Source: Janthinobacterium sp. ROICE36 (GTDB lineage Bacteria; Pseudomonadota; Gammaproteobacteria; Burkholderiales; Burkholderiaceae_D). Taken from it: 64,000 bases of DNA. Below the pieces are notes generated by a model. It saw only the letters and a program-made list of their open reading frames with translations. It did not search any database and was not told the origin of the DNA. The translations under genes and the position numbers were made by a program. The stretch covers positions 24,990 through 88,989 of the forward strand of contig NZ_PEBS01000018.1 of the NCBI RefSeq assembly GCF_002869965.1. The letters run 5' to 3'. Shown here piece after piece: positions 1 through 9,162 of this stretch; the first letter of the stretch is position 1; each line of letters begins with the position of its first letter.

Positions 1-1509
1 GTCGACGGGGGCCACTTTTTCCACCGCATCGATGCCGGCCAGGATGTCGCGCCAGTCGCCGCCGCCGAAGTCCGCCATGTTGGCGCGCGTAAACGCCTGA
101 CCCTGGCCAAAGCTGCCGCGCGGATTGGGCAGGAAGACGAAATAGCCTTTTTGCGTCAATTTCTCGATCACGGTGTTCGCCGCCACATAACGGGGCGAGG
201 CGGCAGCGCCCGGGCCGCCATGCACATTGACGATCATCGGGTAGCGCTTGCCGGCCTCCACCTTCAACGGTCCCAGCAGCCAGCCTTGCACCTTGTATTG
301 CTCGTTGTTCCAGCCCACGTTCTGCACCGTCAGCTGCGGCGCAAAGCCATCATTGTCGCGCGTGATCTTTTTCAGCTGGCCTACCGGTCCCGCGACCAGG
401 TAGCTGGCGTGCGTAAAATCTTCCTGCGCGGCAGCGGCTTGCCGGCCATCGGCGCTGAACGACAGACGGCCATCACTGCCGCTGCTGCTGAGCTCACCGA
501 GCATCACAGGTTGGCTGGGGCCGGTTTGCGCATCGACAGGTACCAGCGCCAGCTGCGAATCGGTCAGGGCCGTCGCCAGCAAGCCGGCGCCGCGCCAGAC
601 GACGCCATTGAAGGTGCCGCGATAGTCTTGTGTGAGATTGCGCGGCGTGCCGCCTGCCAGCGGCACGCTATAAATATCGCCGCCGATGGAGCCGAAGTCG
701 CTCATCAGGCCACCGATGAAGACCACTGTCTTGCCATCCGGCGAGACGGACGGCAAGTTCAACTGCATGGCTGGCGCGGCGATCACGCGCAGGACGCCCG
801 TGGCCGCATCAATATGGCTGAGCTTGGCGACCCACCAGTTGCTGTCGCCATTGCCCTGCGCGCTGGTGGCGACAAAGCCGCGGCCATCGGGCGTCCAGCT
901 GTATTCATACACATAGGTGTCGGCTGGCGACAGCAGACGCGGTTCGCCACCGCTGGCAGGCACGACGGCAATGCGCTGGGCATCGTCTGCGCTGCCCACT
1001 TCGCCCACCTGGCGCACGCCCGCCTCGACGGCACCGGCCAGCTTGCGCGCGCCCACCGTGGCCAGCAGGGCCAGCTGCTTGCCGTCAGGCGACCAGCGCG
1101 CCGTGCTGGCCACGCCTTTGATACTGGTCAACACCTGCGCCTGCGCCTGTGTCATCGTGGCCAGGTACAGATGCGCCATGCCCGCCTTGGCGTCGTAGCC
1201 AACAAAGGCCAGCTGCCTGCCATCGGGCGACCAACTGGGCTTGTCGTAGGAACACGCGGCACACGGGTCGAATTGCTGCACGATGGCGCCATTGGCGGCG
1301 TCGCGCACGACGATGGCGGCATGCGGGCGCTGCGGCTGTTCATCGGCCTTGCTCGATTCGATGGCGGCAATGCGCTGGCCATTGGCCGACAGGGCGACGG
1401 CGCGGTAATCGCGCAACAGCATATTGCTGGCAGGACTTGCCTGCGCCAGGCTCCCCAGAAGGCTGCTTGCCAGCAAGCCGCATGCGGCCAGATCAGTTAT
1501 TTTCATCAT
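1..1509 (-). CDS. S9-family prolyl oligopeptidase-like peptidase, C-terminus cut by window edge
   Basis: This exported serine peptidase of the dipeptidyl/acylaminoacyl peptidase family starts at a double ATG (1504-1509), and GGAA lies about 6 bases upstream. The 503 visible residues have no stop. The N-terminus is a signal peptide (hydrophobic core near residues 10-24, with AQA before the mature part). A WD40/TolB-like beta-propeller follows, with repeats of the type SWSPDGRQLAFVG. The alpha/beta-hydrolase domain then begins with HGGPG, the usual oxyanion segment, and FLPNPRGSFGQG. The catalytic Ser, Asp and His should lie beyond the left edge and cannot be checked. It probably degrades peptides in the periplasm. 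It lies downstream of an amino acid permease but is separated from it by a terminator. Confidence 0.88.
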   Translation of the reverse strand, partial: MMKITDLAACGLLASSLLGSLAQASPASNMLLRDYRAVALSANGQRIAAIESSKADEQPQRPHAAIVVRDAANGAIVQQFDPCAACSYDKPSWSPDGRQLAFVGYDAKAGMAHLYLATMTQAQAQVLTSIKGVASTARWSPDGKQLALLATVGARKLAGAVEAGVRQVGEVGSADDAQRIAVVPASGGEPRLLSPADTYVYEYSWTPDGRGFVATSAQGNGDSNWWVAKLSHIDAATGVLRVIAAPAMQLNLPSVSPDGKTVVFIGGLMSDFGSIGGDIYSVPLAGGTPRNLTQDYRGTFNGVVWRGAGLLATALTDSQLALVPVDAQTGPSQPVMLGELSSSGSDGRLSFSADGRQAAAAQEDFTHASYLVAGPVGQLKKITRDNDGFAPQLTVQNVGWNNEQYKVQGWLLGPLKVEAGKRYPMIVNVHGGPGAAASPRYVAANTVIEKLTQKGYFVFLPNPRGSFGQGQAFTRANMADFGGGDWRDILAGIDAVEKVAPVD

Positions 1510-1528
1510 GTAAATTCCGGTTAAGAAT

Positions 1529-1560
1529 AAAAAAAACCGCCGGCAAGCGCGGCGGTTTTG
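1529..1560 (-). terminator. Intrinsic terminator of the APC permease gene
   Basis: A 9-bp perfect inverted repeat (AAAACCGCC at 1533-1541 and its complement at 1551-1559) is followed on the minus strand by a run of T. It begins 17 bases after the permease stop codon and precedes the peptidase start at 1509, so it separates the two units. Confidence 0.85.
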
Positions 1561-1576
1561 GATGGAGCAGACTGCA

Positions 1577-3049
1577 TTAGCGGGCCTTCTTGCCCAGGTG
1601 CGAATGCCGTATGCTGTACAAGAAATAAATGGCCACGGTCACTGCCATCCACACGCTGAACACGACAAACGTCGTATGCGGCAAGTCGCGCATGATGTAC
1701 AGGCAAGCCAGTATGCTCAGGCCGGGAATCACATACGGGCCGAACGGCACGCTGAAGCCTTCGATGCGGTTGACGCCCTGCTTGTGGCGCAGCACGGGCA
1801 CGGCAACCGAGACCACCATGAAGGCGGTCAGGGTACCGATGCTGACCATGTCCCACAAATAAGTCGCATCGACGGAGCCTGCCACCACGGCGACCACCAG
1901 GCAAACGATGATGGTATTGCTGACTGGCACCAGGGTACGCGGGTGTATCTTCTGGAACGACTTCGGGATCAGGCCGTCGCGGCTGACGGCAAACAGGATG
2001 CGCGTCTGGCCGTAAATCGTCACCAGGGTTACGCTGAAGACGGAAATGACGGCGCCGGCCGACAGCACCAGCGCGGGCCAGGTCTTGCCCGTGACGTTTT
2101 GCAGGATCACCGCCAGGCCCGCTTCCTGGCCTTCGAACAGCTTGGCCTGTTGCGCGCCCAGGGCGGCCACGGCCACCAGCAGGTAGAACACAGTGACGAT
2201 GAGCAAGGCGCCGAGGATGCCGCGCGGCACATTGCGCGTGGGATTTTTCACTTCGTCACCGGCCGTCGCCACCGTATCGAGGCCGATGAAGGAGAAGAAC
2301 ACGGTGCCGGCGGCGGCCGTCACGCCCGTCATGCCGGCAAAACCCTTGCTGTTGTCCGTATTAAAGAAGGGGAAGAAATTGTCGGCATTGAATCCGGAAA
2401 ACGCGATGGCGACAAAAAACACGAGGATCGCCAGCTTGATGATGACCATGATGGCGTTCATCATGGCCGATTCCTTGGCGCCGCGCAGCAACAAAAAGCC
2501 GCACATGCAGATCAAAAAGATCGGCGGCAAGTTGATGTGGCCGGCATGAAACTCCATGCCATGCGGGCCGGAAACGATCATCGGCGTGCGCAGCATCTCG
2601 GGAATATGCCAGCCGAAGGCATTTTCCAGGAAGTTATTCAGGTAAGACGACCAGCCGATGGCCACGGCGCTGCCCGCCAAGCCGTATTCAAGCAGCAAAC
2701 AGGCGGCCATGATGAAGGCAAGAAACTCGCCCACGGTGGCGTAGGCAAACGAATACGAGGAGCCGGAGGCGGGAATGCGGAACGACAATTCCGCATAGCA
2801 CAAGGCCGTCAAGCCGGCCGTGATGGCGGCGATCAGGAAAGACAGGACGACCGATGGGCCCGCCTTGGGCACGGCTTCGACCATGGTAAAGAAAATGCCC
2901 GTGCCGATGGTGGCGCCGACGCCGATCATGGTGAGGGAAAACAGGCCGATGGACCGGCTCAAGCCACTGCTGCTGAGGCCTTCACCATAGTCGACCGTGG
3001 TATCGATCGGCTTGGTGCGGCAAAGTTTCTGGACCAGGGTTTGGCTCAC
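1577..3049 (-). CDS. APC-superfamily amino acid permease (CAT-like)
   Basis: This is an inner-membrane amino acid transporter of about 490 residues with roughly 12 hydrophobic segments. The conserved first-helix motif GVGATIGTGIF is at about residues 43-53. A long periplasmic loop sits near the middle, as in the cationic amino acid transporter/YfnA subgroup. The substrate cannot be read from the sequence. I chose the GTG at 3047-3049 (protein starting MSQTLVQKL) because AAAGGAAG lies 4 bases upstream. An in-frame upstream codon at 3070 would add seven residues and has no such site. The gene has its own promoter-like site and terminator, so it looks monocistronic. Confidence 0.88.
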   Translation of the reverse strand: MSQTLVQKLCRTKPIDTTVDYGEGLSSSGLSRSIGLFSLTMIGVGATIGTGIFFTMVEAVPKAGPSVVLSFLIAAITAGLTALCYAELSFRIPASGSSYSFAYATVGEFLAFIMAACLLLEYGLAGSAVAIGWSSYLNNFLENAFGWHIPEMLRTPMIVSGPHGMEFHAGHINLPPIFLICMCGFLLLRGAKESAMMNAIMVIIKLAILVFFVAIAFSGFNADNFFPFFNTDNSKGFAGMTGVTAAAGTVFFSFIGLDTVATAGDEVKNPTRNVPRGILGALLIVTVFYLLVAVAALGAQQAKLFEGQEAGLAVILQNVTGKTWPALVLSAGAVISVFSVTLVTIYGQTRILFAVSRDGLIPKSFQKIHPRTLVPVSNTIIVCLVVAVVAGSVDATYLWDMVSIGTLTAFMVVSVAVPVLRHKQGVNRIEGFSVPFGPYVIPGLSILACLYIMRDLPHTTFVVFSVWMAVTVAIYFLYSIRHSHLGKKAR

Positions 3050-3173
3050 TAGACTTCCTTTATGAGGCATGCTTTTGTTTTGTATACATGACGGGTAAAA
3101 ACAAGAGAAAACGGCGCTCCGGCCCTACCTGGCAAAAAACCGGAAAGATCGCGTCCATTTTCAAAACTAAGCG

Positions 3174-3202
3174 ATTATAGGGCTTTCATCGGCTCAGCTA
3201 AA
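3174..3202 (-). promoter_or_regulatory. Putative sigma-70 promoter of the APC permease gene
   Basis: On the minus strand a perfect TATAAT lies at 3174-3179. The hexamer 17 bases upstream is TTTAGC (3197-3202), a weak -35. A start near 3167 would give a leader of about 118 bases before the GTG. The rest of the gap 3050-3348 shows nothing else I can name. Confidence 0.45.
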
Positions 3203-3348
3203 CAGAACTTTGATGCAAGGAAACAACGCCAGGCATGCGCCGGCAAACCCGCAAGCGTGCTGAAAAAGAAGAAATTACTTCCAGGAAAGAAAAGACGCGC
3301 CGCTGCAGGGGCAGGGACGCGCTTTCCGATCAGCTCAACTACGCTGGC

Positions 3349-4779
3349 TTACTTCTTGACGTGGGGCGCATCGGCCGGCGGCCAGCCTGCCTCGTAGCCT
3401 TGCGGCACGTCGTCACGCCGCTCTTTCGGCGCCAGGCCCAGCGCGTAGTACAGCACCGTCAGCAGGATCAGCCAGGCTGGTCCCACCATCAGGGCGATGC
3501 GCGTATCGGGGAAATACGCCATCAGACCGATCACCAGCGCCAGGAAAGCCAGCGAAATCCAGGAACCGTATGGCGCGAACGGCATGCGGAAGGCCAGATT
3601 CTTGATTTCCAACGGCGTCAGGGTCTTGCGGAACTGGATCTGCGTGACCAGGATCACGCCCCAGGTCCAGACGGCACCAAAGGTGGAAATCGAGGTGACC
3701 CAGATAAACACTTTTTCCGGCACCAGGTAGTTCAGCAGCACGCCCAGCAGCAGGGCAAACACGGACACCAGGATGGCGCGGCGCGGCACGCCGCTGGCCG
3801 TGGTTTCCGCAAACGCCTTCGGTGCCTGACCTTGCAGCGCCAGGTTGTACAGCATGCGGCCCGTGCTGAAGATGCCGCCATTGCACGACGACAAGGCTGC
3901 CGTCAGCACGACGAAGTTGATGATGCCGGCGGCCGTCTTGATGCCCAGGCGTTCGAACGTCATCACGAAGGGGCTGCCGGTGGTGCCGATTTCATTCCAT
4001 GGGTAAATCGACAAGATGACGAACAGCGCGCCGACATAGAAAATCAGGATGCGCCAAAACACCGAATTGATGGCGTCGGGAATCGATTTCTTCGGGTTTG
4101 CCGCTTCGCCGGCCGTCAGGCCGATCATTTCCACGCCCAGGTAGGCAAACATCACCATCTGCAGCGACATCAGCACGCCTTGCGCGCCATTCGGGAAGAA
4201 GCCGCCATGCGTCCACAGGTTCGAGATGCCGATGGCCACACCGTTGTTGCCGAGACCGAAGATGATCATGCCCGTGCCGCCGATGATCATCAGGATGATG
4301 GTGACGACCTTGATCAGGGCGAACCAGAATTCAAACTCGCCGTAAGCTTTCACGGCCAGCAGGTTGATGGCGCCCATGGAACCGAGGGCCGCCAGGGCCC
4401 AGATCCAGCGCGGTACGTCGGGGAACCAGATGCCCATGTAGATGGCGACGGCGGTAATTTCAGCCACGCACGTGACCAGCCACAGGAACCAGTAGTTCCA
4501 GCCAGTCAGATAGCCTTGCAGGGGGCCCAGGTAATCCTGGGCATAGCGGCTGAAAGAGCCGGCCACCGGATTGTGCACGGCCATTTCGCCCAGGGCGCGC
4601 ATGATCATGAAGATGACCGCGCCACCGATGATGTATGACAGCATGATGCCGGGACCGGCCATCTTGATGGCGTTGCCGGACCCCAAAAACAGGCCCACGC
4701 CAATCGCGGCGCCCAGCGCCATCAGGCGTATCTGCCGCTCGCCCAGGCCGCGCTGCAAGCCTTGTTCACTCGTTTTCAT
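3349..4779 (-). CDS. Amino acid permease, AAT family (GabP/ProY/CycA type)
   Basis: This proton-coupled amino acid importer has 476 residues and about 12 membrane helices. The N-terminus has the AAT-family pattern: a short hydrophilic start with LGERQIRLMALG, then GVGLFLGSG at about residues 28-35, and PVAGSFSRYA further on. The family takes up GABA, proline, aromatic amino acids, alanine/glycine or similar, and the exact substrate is not predictable here. The ATG at 4777-4779 has GGAGA about 6 bases upstream; the open frame runs further upstream to 4875 but lacks a ribosome site there. A RidA-family gene lies 129 bases upstream in the same direction, suggesting a link to amino acid breakdown. 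Confidence 0.88.
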   Translation of the reverse strand: MKTSEQGLQRGLGERQIRLMALGAAIGVGLFLGSGNAIKMAGPGIMLSYIIGGAVIFMIMRALGEMAVHNPVAGSFSRYAQDYLGPLQGYLTGWNYWFLWLVTCVAEITAVAIYMGIWFPDVPRWIWALAALGSMGAINLLAVKAYGEFEFWFALIKVVTIILMIIGGTGMIIFGLGNNGVAIGISNLWTHGGFFPNGAQGVLMSLQMVMFAYLGVEMIGLTAGEAANPKKSIPDAINSVFWRILIFYVGALFVILSIYPWNEIGTTGSPFVMTFERLGIKTAAGIINFVVLTAALSSCNGGIFSTGRMLYNLALQGQAPKAFAETTASGVPRRAILVSVFALLLGVLLNYLVPEKVFIWVTSISTFGAVWTWGVILVTQIQFRKTLTPLEIKNLAFRMPFAPYGSWISLAFLALVIGLMAYFPDTRIALMVGPAWLILLTVLYYALGLAPKERRDDVPQGYEAGWPPADAPHVKK

Positions 4780-4908
4780 TACATGTCTCCGTTTTTTTCT
4801 TGAATACACCGATCCCTCCACCCCAATGGCGGTTCCGCTCTTGCTGGAAAGGAAGAAAAGGCGAGCCGGCGGCAAGCGCCGGCATGCTCATGTGGTCAGA
4901 CCACTGCG

Positions 4909-5367
4909 TCAGGCCAGTTCGGCGATCAGTTCGATCTCGACGCAAGCACCCAGCGGGATTTGCGCCACGCCGAAGGCGGAGCGGGCATGCTTGCCGCTGT
5001 CGCCGAAGACTTCGACGAACAGTTCCGAGGCGCCATTGGTCACCAGGTGCTGTTCCGTGAATGTAGCGGTGGAATTGACCAGGCTCATGACCTTGACGAT
5101 GCGTTTGACCTTGTTCAAGTCGCCGCCGCAGGCGTCTTGCAGGGTGGCGATCAGTTCGATGGCGATGCCGCGCGCTGCGATCTTGCCTTCTTCCGTGGTG
5201 ACGTCCTTGCCCAGCTGGCCGACCCAGACCTTGCCATCCTTCTTGGCCAGGTGGCCGGACAGGAAGACGGTGTTGCCCGTGCGGGCATGCATCACGTAAG
5301 CGGCAGCTGGCGCTGCAACGACTGGCAGTTCAATGTTGAGGGCTTTGAGTTTTTCGTAAAACGACAT
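4909..5367 (-). CDS. RidA-family protein (YjgF/YER057c/UK114)
   Basis: This is a cytosolic protein of 152 residues in the Rid family. Known RidA members hydrolyse reactive enamine/imine intermediates released by PLP enzymes. The family's substrate-binding arginine appears as R129 in ARSAFGVAQIPLG, and the usual VFLSGHLA and EIELIAEL segments are present. It is longer than classical RidA (about 128 residues) because of an N-terminal extension, so it belongs to another Rid subfamily and its own activity is unproven. The ATG at 5365-5367 has TTGGAGAAA just upstream. The permease downstream on the same strand is its likely operon partner. The 254-base gap upstream (5368-5621) shows no gene. Confidence 0.88.
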   Translation of the reverse strand: MSFYEKLKALNIELPVVAAPAAAYVMHARTGNTVFLSGHLAKKDGKVWVGQLGKDVTTEEGKIAARGIAIELIATLQDACGGDLNKVKRIVKVMSLVNSTATFTEQHLVTNGASELFVEVFGDSGKHARSAFGVAQIPLGACVEIELIAELA

Positions 5368-5621
5368 GCTATTTCTCCAAGAAAACAATATAAGCGAAAC
5401 CAAAATTCATGCACGGCAAGGCACGGAGGAGGCCGCCCTGGCAGCGCGGCAGTGACCGACAACAGTGCCAGATTAAACGTCATCATATTGGTGAACCGGC
5501 AGTTTTAGTTCACAAATAGGCCCGGTTATTCAGTGGATTATACCGACAATCAAACAAAATTCAGCATCGGTTCATGAAGCATGCCCTACAGGCATCGAGC
5601 GTGTACTTTTTCATTCAATTA

Positions 5622-7205
5622 TCATTTATGCAATGTCAAGCCCTGCGGGTCAAGGTTTATCGCCGCCAAAAATACCTGGTCGTGCGAAACCACAAGTAAG
5701 GCTCCCTGATATTGCAGCAGCATCTGCTCCAGCGCCTGCAGGCTGGCCAGGTCCAGATGATTGTCGGGTTCGTCGAGCAGCAGCAGTTGCGGCGGCGTTT
5801 GCGCATACAGTTCGGCCGCCAGCGCCACCTTCATGCGCTCGCCGCCACTGAGCAAACGGCTGGGCATGGTGGCGCGCGCGCCGGCAATGCCCAGCAGCGC
5901 CAGCCGCGTGCGCAAGTCCCCTTCCGCCTCAGAGCTATTGCGTGCCTGCAAGCGCTGCACGGCGCTCAAGTCGCCGTCTTGCAGTCCAGCATGCTGGTCC
6001 AGCCAGGCCACCTGCGCATGGCAGCGCAGTTCGCCGCTGGCGGGCGCCAGTTGCCCGGCGATCACGCGCAGCAGGGTCGACTTGCCGCTGCCATTGTCAC
6101 CCATCACGGCCAGGCGGCGCGGCCCGCTGAGCAGCAAGTTGATGGTGCGCGCCTGGCCATGCGGCAAGACCACGTCGCGTAGCTCCAGAATCAGTTTCCC
6201 GTTGGGCACCAGGCTCTCGGGCGCCAGCAGCAGCCGTTCGGCCTCGGGCGCGCAGCGGGCGCTGGCCTCCATCACGCGTTGCTGGCGCGCCTGCTGCGCC
6301 GCCTGCGCGCGCAGGCGCAGCTTGCCCTGGCTATCCTGGCTTTTCTCCTTTTTCGCGTCCAGCAACAGCTTACTTTGATTGCCTTCGCGTCCCTCGCGCT
6401 CACCGCGTCCCACGCGGCGCTGCTGGCGCTCGGCTTGCTGCTGCGCCTCGCGCTGTTCGCGTCTGGCACCGGCCTTTTCTGCCTGCAGGGCAGCGGCGTA
6501 GCCGACCTGTTCCAGCGCGCGCTGCTGCGCGTACAGCGCGTAATTGCCGCCATAGCTGCGCAAGCCCTGCGGCGACAACTCGGCGATGGCATCGACGTGC
6601 TCCAGCAGGGCGCGGTCATGGCTGATCAACAGCAAGCCGCCCTGCCAGCGCGCCATCTGCGCCACCAGGCGGGCACGCTGCTGCGCATCGAGATGGTTGC
6701 TCGGTTCATCGAGCACCAGCCAATCCGCCTGCGACAGCCAGGCACCTTGCAAGGCGATGCGCTGGCGCTCGCCACCGCTCAGGCTACTCGTCGATGTGTC
6801 TGCATCGACATGATGTAAATCAAGCGCATCGAGCGCCTGGCGCAGGCGCGCGTGGGCATCCCAGCGTTCGCCCACCAGTGCATAATCGGCCTCGTCGATG
6901 CTGCCGGCGGCGATGCGCGCCAGCGCGGCCAGCAAATCCTCCATGCCGGCAAGCGCCGCCACGCTGGGATAATGTTGCGGCGCCAGTTCCTGCGCCACGT
7001 AATGCAGGCTGCCATCACAGCGCACGGTGCCGGAAGACGGCTGCGCCTGGCTTGCCAGCAGGCGCGCCAGCACGCTCTTGCCCACGCCGTTATCGCCGAC
7101 GAGGCCGATACGTTGCGGAGCAAAAGCAAATTGCAAATCGGAAAACAGAGCGCGGCCATCGGGCAGCACAAAGGAAAGACGGTCGAGTTGTAATAATGCA
7201 GACAT
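5622..7205 (-). CDS. ABC-F family ATPase (ribosome-associated type)
   Basis: This soluble protein of 527 residues has two ABC ATPase domains and no membrane segments, which defines ABC-F. Each half has a Walker A (GDNGVGKS and GDNGSGKST) and a signature (LSGGERQRIAL and LLSGGERMKVAL), followed by LDEPSNHLD or LDEPDNHLD. The inter-domain linker is highly charged and rich in Q, R and E, as expected for the P-site-interacting arm. ABC-F proteins act on the ribosome to relieve stalling or protect from antibiotics; which role applies here is unknown. The ATG at 7203-7205 has AAGGAG 6 bases upstream, and the frame upstream of it is probably not translated. Confidence 0.9.
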   Translation of the reverse strand: MSALLQLDRLSFVLPDGRALFSDLQFAFAPQRIGLVGDNGVGKSVLARLLASQAQPSSGTVRCDGSLHYVAQELAPQHYPSVAALAGMEDLLAALARIAAGSIDEADYALVGERWDAHARLRQALDALDLHHVDADTSTSSLSGGERQRIALQGAWLSQADWLVLDEPSNHLDAQQRARLVAQMARWQGGLLLISHDRALLEHVDAIAELSPQGLRSYGGNYALYAQQRALEQVGYAAALQAEKAGARREQREAQQQAERQQRRVGRGEREGREGNQSKLLLDAKKEKSQDSQGKLRLRAQAAQQARQQRVMEASARCAPEAERLLLAPESLVPNGKLILELRDVVLPHGQARTINLLLSGPRRLAVMGDNGSGKSTLLRVIAGQLAPASGELRCHAQVAWLDQHAGLQDGDLSAVQRLQARNSSEAEGDLRTRLALLGIAGARATMPSRLLSGGERMKVALAAELYAQTPPQLLLLDEPDNHLDLASLQALEQMLLQYQGALLVVSHDQVFLAAINLDPQGLTLHK

Positions 7206-7357
7206 GGATACTCCTTGAGCAAGGCTGGCAAACCCGCGCGGCGCAATGATGCGCTGGCGGGATGGGCGAGGCCGTGCACAGCACGGCAGTATCAATGGCG
7301 CATGTCGAAGCGTCCTGGTAGAGGGGGAAGAAACGTCAGTGTAGCAGACGAGGTCAC

Positions 7358-8470
7358 TTAGCGCTGGCCCAGGGTCGTGTCGCCGAACAAGTGCTTGTAC
7401 TCGCGCGGCTGCGAACGCCAGTACTGGGGCGGCGCCGACACTTGCGCGCCCAACTGGGCCGCCGCATGCCAGGGCCAGCGCGGGTCGAACAGGATGGCGC
7501 GCGCCAGCGCCACTATGTCGGACTGGCCGTTGGCAATGATGTCTTCCGCCTGCTGCGCTTCCGTGATCAAGCCGACGCTGATGGTGGGCAAGCCGCTGTC
7601 GCGCTTGATGCGTTCGGCAAACGCCACCTGGTAGCCGGGCGCCACAGGAATCTGCTGCTGCGGCGAAATGCCGCCACTGGAAACGTGGATGAAGTCGGCA
7701 CCCAGTAGCTTGAGTTCCTGCGCGAAACGCACGCTTTGCTCGATTTCCCAGCCCCCATCGACCCAGTCGGTAGCGGAAATGCGCACGCCCACGGCCACGC
7801 TGGGGGGCACGGCGGCGCGCACGGCTTCATACACTTCCAGCGGAAAGCGCATGCGGTTGTCCAGGCTGCCGCCATACGCATCGGTGCGCTGGTTGGACAG
7901 GGGCGACAGGAACTGGTGCAGCAGGTAGCCGTGCGCCGCATGCAATTCGATGCCTTCGATGCCCAGCGCATGCACGCGCTGCGCGGCGGCCACAAAGGCG
8001 CCCTTGATTTGCAACAAACCCATCTCGTCCAGGGCGATCGGTACCGTTTCGCCGGGCGCGTGGGCGATGGCCGATGGCGCCACCGTTTGCCAGCCGCCGT
8101 CGGCCAGGCGCACGCAGGCACCGCCCTGCCAGGGCGCGCGGCTCGAGGCCTTGCGTCCCGCGTGGCCCAGCTGCACCACCAGCGGAATCGGCGCGTGGCG
8201 GCGGATCGCCTGCACCACGTTTCCCAGCGCAGCTTGATTTGCATCCGACCACAGGCCCAGGTCTTCGGCCGAGATGCGTCCTTCGGGCGAAACAGCCGTC
8301 GCTTCCGTCATCAGCAAGCCCGCGCCGGACAGGGCCAGGTGGCCCAGGTGGATCATGTGCCAGTCTGTGGCGTTGCCGTTGTCGGCCGAGTACTGGCACA
8401 TGGGCGCGATGGCGATGCGGTTGGCCACGTGCAGCGGCCCCAGTGCATACGGCGTGAATAGCTGGCTCAT
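7358..8470 (-). CDS. namA: NADH:flavin oxidoreductase, old yellow enzyme (YqjM/NamA class)
   Basis: This FMN-dependent ene-reductase of 370 residues reduces activated C=C bonds with NAD(P)H. It matches the YqjM class: MCQYSA with Cys25 and Tyr27 near the flavin, Gln100 in VVQLGHAGRK, the His177/His180 pair in LHAAHGYLLHQF, and the SNQRTDAYGGS segment. The length is close to other members of the class, though slightly longer than Bacillus YqjM. The start has CGGAG about 7 bases upstream. Its physiological substrate is not known. It is on the same strand as the ABC-F gene, 152 bases upstream of it, and they may or may not be cotranscribed. Using namA as the symbol assumes orthology with Bacillus. 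Confidence 0.9.
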   Translation of the reverse strand: MSQLFTPYALGPLHVANRIAIAPMCQYSADNGNATDWHMIHLGHLALSGAGLLMTEATAVSPEGRISAEDLGLWSDANQAALGNVVQAIRRHAPIPLVVQLGHAGRKASSRAPWQGGACVRLADGGWQTVAPSAIAHAPGETVPIALDEMGLLQIKGAFVAAAQRVHALGIEGIELHAAHGYLLHQFLSPLSNQRTDAYGGSLDNRMRFPLEVYEAVRAAVPPSVAVGVRISATDWVDGGWEIEQSVRFAQELKLLGADFIHVSSGGISPQQQIPVAPGYQVAFAERIKRDSGLPTISVGLITEAQQAEDIIANGQSDIVALARAILFDPRWPWHAAAQLGAQVSAPPQYWRSQPREYKHLFGDTTLGQR

Positions 8471-8634
8471 GGCGGACTCCGGAAAAGGGGAAGCATCGAT
8501 TCTACTGCGCTTTGGACAGCGCGGCTTACACCTGCTTACGTTTGATACAGCGCACCGTCTAGCCTTGCGGGCAGCACACCGTTAGTCTGGACACATCAAT
8601 AACAGCGCAACACCTTGCCATCCCAGGAGAACAC

Positions 8635-9156
8635 ATGAACACCACGACTACCGCCAGCCGCATCCACCCCTTGATGGCCGGCGCCGCCATTTCCGTGACG
8701 GTCCTGTGCCTGGTGGGCGCGGCATCCATCGCCGGCATCCTGCCCAATTCGCGGGCGAATGTGCCTGCCGCAGCCACCGTACCTGCCGAGATGGCGGCCC
8801 TGGCAGCGCCCGTGACTGCACCGGTTGCCGCGCCTGTCGTCGCGCAAGCCGCCCCGGCGCCCGTCGTGCACAAGCGCGTCGTGCACCACACGCAAGTGGC
8901 ACAGGCGCGTCCTGCCTATAATGATGATGGCTACCGCAACACAGCCTACCGCGAACCGGTACGCCAGCAGCAGCCGGCGCCGGCACCTGCCCAGCCCAAT
9001 TACGTGGGCATCGGCACGGGCGCCGTTATCGGCGGCTTGATCGGCAATCAGGTCGGTGGCGGCCGCGGCAAGGCGCTGGCGACCGTGGCCGGCGTGATCG
9101 GCGGCGGCATGCTGGGCAATGCGGTGCAGAATCAAGTTCAGCAACCGCAGCGATAA
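8635..9156 (+). CDS. Glycine-zipper 2TM-domain envelope protein
   Basis: This protein of 173 residues has an N-terminal membrane or signal segment (about residues 13-35), then a long Ala/Pro/Val/Gln-rich linker. The C-terminal glycine zipper at about residues 123-165 has the pattern GTGAVIGGLIGNQVGGG followed by VIGGGMLGNAVQ, as in the glycine-zipper 2TM family (Rick_17kDa_Anti-like). Such proteins sit in the cell envelope, and their functions are mostly unknown. No lipobox cysteine is visible, so it is not an obvious lipoprotein. A strong ribosome site (AGGAG) lies 5 bases before the ATG. It converges with the DUF1993 gene, with only six bases between the stops. Confidence 0.82.
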   Translation: MNTTTTASRIHPLMAGAAISVTVLCLVGAASIAGILPNSRANVPAAATVPAEMAALAAPVTAPVAAPVVAQAAPAPVVHKRVVHHTQVAQARPAYNDDGYRNTAYREPVRQQQPAPAPAQPNYVGIGTGAVIGGLIGNQVGGGRGKALATVAGVIGGGMLGNAVQNQVQQPQR

Positions 9157-9162
9157 TCAGTA

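Noticed and set aside
1562..3052. 496-residue plus-strand frame
   Set aside because: Antisense to the APC permease; His/Gln/Asp-rich composition is typical of a reverse frame of membrane protein codons.
5574..5600. Short inverted repeat ATGCC/GGCAT after the ABC-F gene as a terminator
   Set aside because: The stem is only five or so pairs and lacks a proper T-run on the minus strand.
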